Assembly: GCA_947588975.1 (NCBI GenBank)
Contig: CANQAF010000004.1
Location: 1 to 32,246 of the forward strand
Origin: an uncultured Bacilli bacterium
GTDB lineage: Bacteria; Bacillota_I; Bacilli_A; RF39; UBA660
Direction of reading: 5' to 3'
DNA length: 32,246 bases
Numbering within the stretch: position 1 is the first letter of the stretch; each line of letters starts with the position of its first letter. The notes under the pieces are model-generated. The model did not search any database. It saw only the letters and a program-made list of their open reading frames with translations, and was not told the DNA's origin. Shown here in pieces: positions 27,446-32,246 of this stretch. A program made the position numbers and the translations under genes.

Positions 27446-28636
27446 TTACTCGCCAGTAGAAATTTTAGATACTATTTTTTGATGCTCTTCACTATTTAAA
27501 ATATCTTTACTGAATGAATCTTCTTTCATATATTGATATTTAAACTTTAATATTTTTTCTACTGATTGATTAATTTGTTCTTCTGTAATGATTCCTTCTT
27601 GAATACTTTCTTTTACATATGTAATTGCACGTTCTAAATCAGATGGCATAAGCAATATATCTACTCCTGCCGAAATGGCCATTTCATAAATTTGTTTTTC
27701 TGTATAGTGATCGGTTAAAGCTTTCATATTGAGTGCGTCTGTTATAACAAGTCCCTGAAATCCCATTTTTGTTTTTAATAAATCCGTAATTACTGGTTTT
27801 GATAAAGATGCTGGCGTGTCATCACCAGTTAAACTAGGTACTGCCAAATGGCCAATCATCATCACTTTAGCACCTTGATCAATTGCTTTTTGAAATGGAA
27901 CCAAATCAACAGCATACAATTCTTCTTTGGATTTTGTAATTACTGGTAATTCATAATGAGAATCTGTTATCGTAGCACCATGTCCTGGAAAATGCTTATA
28001 AACAGCCAATACATGATGATCCTCAAGACCTTTACCAAGAGATATTCCCATATCAGCTACTATGTTAGGATCACTTCCAAAACTACGATCTCCAATGACT
28101 TGATTATTTGGATCTTCTACAACATCTAATACAGGCGCAAAATCCATGTTTACGTCAAATACTCGCAATTCTTCAGAAATTACAGTCCCTACTTCATATG
28201 CAAGTCGCGTATCTTTCGTTTTTCCTAAAACAGCCATTGAAGGAATTAAAGTTGCCTGCAATTGTTCTGTTGGGGTCAGTCTTTGTACACGCCCACCTTC
28301 TTGATCAACAGCTATCCACATAGGTATATATGCACTATTTTTGATTGTTTCAATCAATTGTAATGTATTTTCATAAGTAGTAAAATTATCTTTAAATAAT
28401 ATAAATCCACCCGGTTTTAAAGATAATATAGATTCTAGTTGTTCATCTATTGATTCCTTTTGATAAGATACAATAAACATTTGTGCAATTTTTTGTTCCA
28501 ATGTAAGTTGTTCCATTTGGGTTCTTATAACTTCCATCTTTTGCTTGCTTTCATTATATTGTGTATATGTGCTCCAACCATACTTTCCAACTACAATAAC
28601 TACTAATAACATAATACTTAATTTTATCCATTTCAT
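27446..28636 (-). CDS. nagZ: Beta-N-acetylhexosaminidase (GH3, NagZ-like)
   Basis: KPGGFILFKDNF...VDQEGGRVQRLTP...VYKHFPGHGATITDSHYELPVI...GLVITDALNMKAL; N-terminal TM/signal. Confidence 0.92.
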   Translation of the reverse strand: MKWIKLSIMLLVVIVVGKYGWSTYTQYNESKQKMEVIRTQMEQLTLEQKIAQMFIVSYQKESIDEQLESILSLKPGGFILFKDNFTTYENTLQLIETIKNSAYIPMWIAVDQEGGRVQRLTPTEQLQATLIPSMAVLGKTKDTRLAYEVGTVISEELRVFDVNMDFAPVLDVVEDPNNQVIGDRSFGSDPNIVADMGISLGKGLEDHHVLAVYKHFPGHGATITDSHYELPVITKSKEELYAVDLVPFQKAIDQGAKVMMIGHLAVPSLTGDDTPASLSKPVITDLLKTKMGFQGLVITDALNMKALTDHYTEKQIYEMAISAGVDILLMPSDLERAITYVKESIQEGIITEEQINQSVEKILKFKYQYMKEDSFSKDILNSEEHQKIVSKISTGE

Positions 28637-28740
28637 ATAAATCCCCACTATCTATTATCTATAGTATACCAAATTTGTGTCAATTCTTGTTGATTTACAT
28701 AAAATAAATTGAATATTTGCATACAAACGGAAAGGAGAAA

Positions 28741-29333
28741 ATGATGAATCAATCACTTTTTTGCTCATTCAATCAAAATCACAACACTTCTAAAAATCAG
28801 ATAGATTCATGTGAAAACAAAAATATATGTGACTGTTACAAACTCTATCCTTGCCCTATTTGGTAAATGGTCCCACCTAGTTCAATTGGACCAACAAGAC
28901 CTGCTGGAAATTCACTAAATTATGCGGATTTTATGCCATTATGCCTCCAAATAACGTTGCTACTGTTTCCGTAGGAACCGATGTGAGTTTTCCATAAGAT
29001 GGTCCAAATTGTGGATCGGGAATATCTAGAATCAATGACAGTTCATTTAATTTAGAAGAAATTGGTATTTATCAAATATTGTTTCAAGTCGGAGTGAATG
29101 AAACTGGACAATTACTACTTACACTTAATGGAACAGACTTAAAATACACAGTAGTTGATCGTGCAACTGGTACTTCACAAATTGTAAGTATCAGTATTGT
29201 GACAACTACTGTAATTAATTCTATTTTAACAGTATGTAATCTGTCCGGGAATGAAACTGCGCTTACAATTACGTCAAATGCAGGAGGCACCCGTCCAATT
29301 TATACTCATCTAGTAATTACACAACTTCAATAA
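28741..29333 (+). pseudogene. Degraded BclA-like/exosporium-type collagen-like surface protein
   Basis: RBS and ATG at 28741, stop TAA 28864-28866, then GPTRPAGNSLNYADFMPL, 1-nt frameshift near 28940, MPPNNVATVSVGTDVSFP, TAA at 28995-28997, then DGPNCGSGISRINDSSFNLEEIGIYQILFQVGVNETGQLLLTLNGTDLKYTVVDRATGTSQIV...HLVITQLQ. Confidence 0.85.
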
Positions 29334-29486
29334 CAAATCTACGATATTTCTTTTTTCAATATCATATTTACATTTATCTACATATTATATTATAAAATAT
29401 AAATGTAATAGTAATATATTCTATAACAATATATAAATGCTTATTTTATTTTGCAAATTGTGTTGATGATGTTTACTTAACAATTA

Positions 29487-29512
29487 AAAAATACTCTAAT
29501 GAGTATTTTTTA
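29487..29512 (-). terminator. Terminator overlapping stop of FAD oxidoreductase gene
   Basis: AAAAAATACTC-TAAT-GAGTATTTTTT. Confidence 0.75.
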
Positions 29513-30895
29513 ATATTTTTCTAATATATCTCTAGCAGCAATTAATCCTGTTGCAGCAGCTGTCACAATATTACCTGCTTTACCAGATCCATCACCAATA
29601 AAATATATATTATGTCCTTCTAATTTCATATGGTTATCGGTTTGAATTTCATTACTGAAAAATTTAATTTCTGGTCCGTATAATAAAGTTTCACCATTAT
29701 TGACACCGGGAATAATTTTATCTAGAATAGTTAAACCTTCTAGGATATTGATAACAATACGATGTGGCAATACCAAAGCAAGATCACCTGCTACTACATC
29801 TTTTAAAGTAGGCTCAATAAAGCTTTTTTGAATATGACTCATGGTACTTCTTCTACCCATTCTCAAATCTCTTAATGTTTGAATAATTGGTTTCCCATCA
29901 CCTAATGTATTGGCAATTTTGGCAATCGATTCTCCATATTCTCTTGTATTGGTAACAGGTTCTGTTAGATTCACTTTAGATATAAATGCAAAATTAGAAT
30001 TATCAGATTTGATATCTTTTAATGCATGCCCATTGACACAGATATACCCATTATAATTTTCTTTTGCAACAAATCCTCCAGGATTGGTACAAAAAGTTCT
30101 AATTTCATCATTGTATGTATCTGTTTTAATAAATATTGTTGGATCATAAATCACATCCGTAATTGCGGATAAAATCTCTTTACGCACTTCTACTCTTACA
30201 CCGATTTCTATACTTTGTGAAGTATATGGAATATGATATTGATCCGCTAATTGTTGGATCCATTTAGCACCTGTTCTACCAGGAGCTACAACCACATATT
30301 TCGCATCTACTTTTTCTTCTTTAGAGCCCATTTTATAAGTAACATGATAAATTCCATTTTCTTCTAAAATATCGATTACATCTGCATTTTCTAACATTTC
30401 TATATGGTTATCTTTCAAATATTCCGTAAAGTTTTGAATATATTGTGGTAACTTATCACTACCTAAATGTTTTTGTTTAATAATAAGTAAGTTGGCACCC
30501 ACACGGGCAATTTTTTCTTCTAAATTTTTGGCTTGATCCATATTGGATGGATAGACATCAGAATCCATGCCAAATCGATTGAATATTGTCTCTGTATCAT
30601 CAATTAACTGATATGCTTCACTTCGAGACACATATTTAAATAAATCTGACTTCCCAAGTTTAGGAATAAAGTTAAGTTTCCCATCTGAAAACGTACCAGC
30701 TCCACCATAACCTGATAAAATAGCACAAGGATTACAATTGACACAATGGCCTGTTTTATTCATTGGACAAACTCGATTTTGAGCAAATTTTCCTTTATCT
30801 AACATTAAAATTTTTAAATTTTTATTTTTTTCTGATAACTCATAAGCTGCAAACAAGCCTGCAGGACCTGCTCCTACAATCACTACATCATACAT
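29510..30895 (-). CDS. FAD-dependent oxidoreductase (COG2509-like)
   Basis: MYDVVIVGAGPAGLFAAYELSEKN dinucleotide fold; CPMNKTGHCVNCNPCAILSGYGGAGTFSDGKLN; C-terminal IYFIGDGSGKAGNIVTAAATGLIAARDIL. Confidence 0.92.
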   Translation of the reverse strand: MYDVVIVGAGPAGLFAAYELSEKNKNLKILMLDKGKFAQNRVCPMNKTGHCVNCNPCAILSGYGGAGTFSDGKLNFIPKLGKSDLFKYVSRSEAYQLIDDTETIFNRFGMDSDVYPSNMDQAKNLEEKIARVGANLLIIKQKHLGSDKLPQYIQNFTEYLKDNHIEMLENADVIDILEENGIYHVTYKMGSKEEKVDAKYVVVAPGRTGAKWIQQLADQYHIPYTSQSIEIGVRVEVRKEILSAITDVIYDPTIFIKTDTYNDEIRTFCTNPGGFVAKENYNGYICVNGHALKDIKSDNSNFAFISKVNLTEPVTNTREYGESIAKIANTLGDGKPIIQTLRDLRMGRRSTMSHIQKSFIEPTLKDVVAGDLALVLPHRIVINILEGLTILDKIIPGVNNGETLLYGPEIKFFSNEIQTDNHMKLEGHNIYFIGDGSGKAGNIVTAAATGLIAARDILEKY

Positions 30896-31094
30896 TTATA
30901 CCACCACCATCAATATTATTTTATCATATTGTTGAACATTTTAAAACTCGAACTAAAAATCCGAGTTTGGTAACAATTTAGTGCGATTGAGAAAGTTATC
31001 TACAATTTTTTATCTAAATTTTCTAAATCAACATATAATATTTTTAGCTTAATCTTAAGTTTTCAGTTCACAATTCTAATTCTTATAAAATTAA

Positions 31095-32000
31095 TTAATT
31101 CATTCCACCTGACATTATTCTAAATTTTGGATTGTTATTCCATAATGTTAATAATTTATCAAAATTATCATTAGGTGCAAGCATTAATGTAGCGAGATTA
31201 TCTAATTCTTTTAATTCTTCCTCAGTTAATTCGAAATCTTTATCACGTAAATATTTAGGCTGTTGTAAAAAGATAATTTCATCATTCATCAAACAATGAA
31301 AGTCATAAAATAAACCTCTAATAGCTGCTTTAATACCATATGTATAAGGATTAGAAAAGTAATAAATATCTTTGCTTTTGTATTTTCCGTTTCTAAGTCC
31401 AAGATAGGCTTCTGCGCTAAAAATAAATTTTTCTTTTGGCATATCAGTTAGATTAAAATCAATATTATATTCTTTTAATATTTGTTCATCATAACACATA
31501 GTTGGATCAACTAATTTCCATTTTTTATCTTTTTGATCATAGAATTCCACTATCCAATGATCACCTGCACCATCTATTTCACTTATATAATGAGTAAAAC
31601 CACTACGACACCTAGCAGGTATTCCTTTTGCTTTTAAAATACTTATCAATAAAATAGATGTCTCTCTACAACATACATGTATTTTATCTAATATATCTCT
31701 ATCCACTGAATACTTTGAATCTCTTCTTAGTAATTCTGATAACATAGCTATAGCAGTTGGAAATAAATCATTCTCGAATATCAAAGTAGTTTCTGGAATT
31801 TTAGTCATATCTCCATAAAAACTATTTTTATTTTTTCTTTCTTCTTTATCTTTAAGATCAAATGGATGAATTAATTGATTCCTATTAAGAACACATAATT
31901 CCGTAATATCGTTCGGTAAATTTATAGCAAAATCCCTATATAGTCCTAAATCTGTATATAAACTTGTTTTTTTATAAAAATTAAGTATTTCTTCTTTCAT
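31095..32000 (-). CDS. Transglutaminase-like domain protein
   Basis: CCRETSILLISILKAKGIPARCRSGFTHYISEIDGAGDHWIVEFYDQKDKKWKLVDPTM (Cys-His-Asp arrangement). Confidence 0.8.
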   Translation of the reverse strand: MKEEILNFYKKTSLYTDLGLYRDFAINLPNDITELCVLNRNQLIHPFDLKDKEERKNKNSFYGDMTKIPETTLIFENDLFPTAIAMLSELLRRDSKYSVDRDILDKIHVCCRETSILLISILKAKGIPARCRSGFTHYISEIDGAGDHWIVEFYDQKDKKWKLVDPTMCYDEQILKEYNIDFNLTDMPKEKFIFSAEAYLGLRNGKYKSKDIYYFSNPYTYGIKAAIRGLFYDFHCLMNDEIIFLQQPKYLRDKDFELTEEELKELDNLATLMLAPNDNFDKLLTLWNNNPKFRIMSGGMN

Positions 32001-32051
32001 ATTTATTACCTCTTTTTAAAAATTGTACCCTATATTTTTCCAAATGCTTTA

Positions 32052-32246
32052 TTATAATTTATTGATAAAATAGGTAAATAATTTATCTGTGTTTTTATCA
32101 TCTAAGAGTTCTGGATGCCACTGAACACCTAAAAAAAATGTTTTTCTTTTGTCTTCAATTGCTTCAATGATTTCATCATCGCTACGAGCAGATACATGTA
32201 GTTTAGTATTTGGAACACAAAATGAATGAAGAGAATTTACTTTTAT
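32052..32246 (-). CDS. Gamma-glutamyl-GABA hydrolase family (peptidase C26), partial
   Basis: Minus-strand open frame to window end: IKVNSLHSFCVPNTKLHVSARSDDEIIEAIEDKRKTFFLGVQWHPELLDDKNTDKLFTYFINKL*; HSFC and GVQWHPE motifs. Confidence 0.88.
   Translation of the reverse strand: MKVNSLHSFCVPNTKLHVSARSDDEIIEAIEDKRKTFFLGVQWHPELLDDKNTDKLFTYFINKL

Noticed and set aside
28864-28997. Stop-codon reassignment (TAA read-through) in the BclA-like gene
   Set aside because: A 1-nt frameshift is also needed and other genes use TAA as a normal stop; pseudogenisation is simpler.

Overview
AT-rich 32 kb chromosomal window, probably from a gut Bacilli/Erysipelotrichia-like Firmicute (inferred from gene content: SpoVS, YjcZ-type micro-proteins, SufU-SufB, RecX, RpoZ). 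The most interesting part is a compact phage-derived cassette on the minus strand (about 1304-11490). In transcription order it has: a sigma-70 region-4-like regulator (10890-11378); a tail-fibre/collar-like protein with HxH clusters; a 127-aa helical protein; a 2094-aa Rhs/YD-repeat polymorphic-toxin-like protein with no recognisable signal peptide and apparent lectin/carbohydrate-binding insertions; a 216-aa membrane protein (candidate immunity); a terminator; then a holin and a CHAP-type endolysin. No capsid, terminase, portal, tail-tube or integrase gene is present. An identical 20-bp element (GTCTAGTGAAAGTCCAGTAA on the minus strand, a tandem ~11-bp repeat) lies just upstream of both the fibre-Rhs operon and the holin-lysin operon. 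A 16-bp variant overlaps the stop codon of the sigma-like gene. This suggests a dedicated regulon that co-expresses a leaderless giant toxin with an orphan holin/endolysin, resembling in layout the C. difficile TcdR/toxin/TcdE locus but with an Rhs cargo. The rest is mostly housekeeping: tRNA-Arg and tRNA-Ile, PrsA/parvulin-like protein, DUF1653, RecX, RpoZ, NERD-like protein, pyrimidine-nucleoside phosphorylase, FtsX-type ABC transporter, two XRE regulators, Ssb, SufB/SufU, SpoVS, CPBP protease, SPFH/NfeD, DUF1292, NagZ, FAD oxidoreductase, transglutaminase-like protein and a partial C26 amidotransferase. There is also a clear pseudogene of a BclA-like spore-surface protein and two unlisted YjcZ-type micro-ORFs. 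All family assignments are from reading the sequence; no database search was run.
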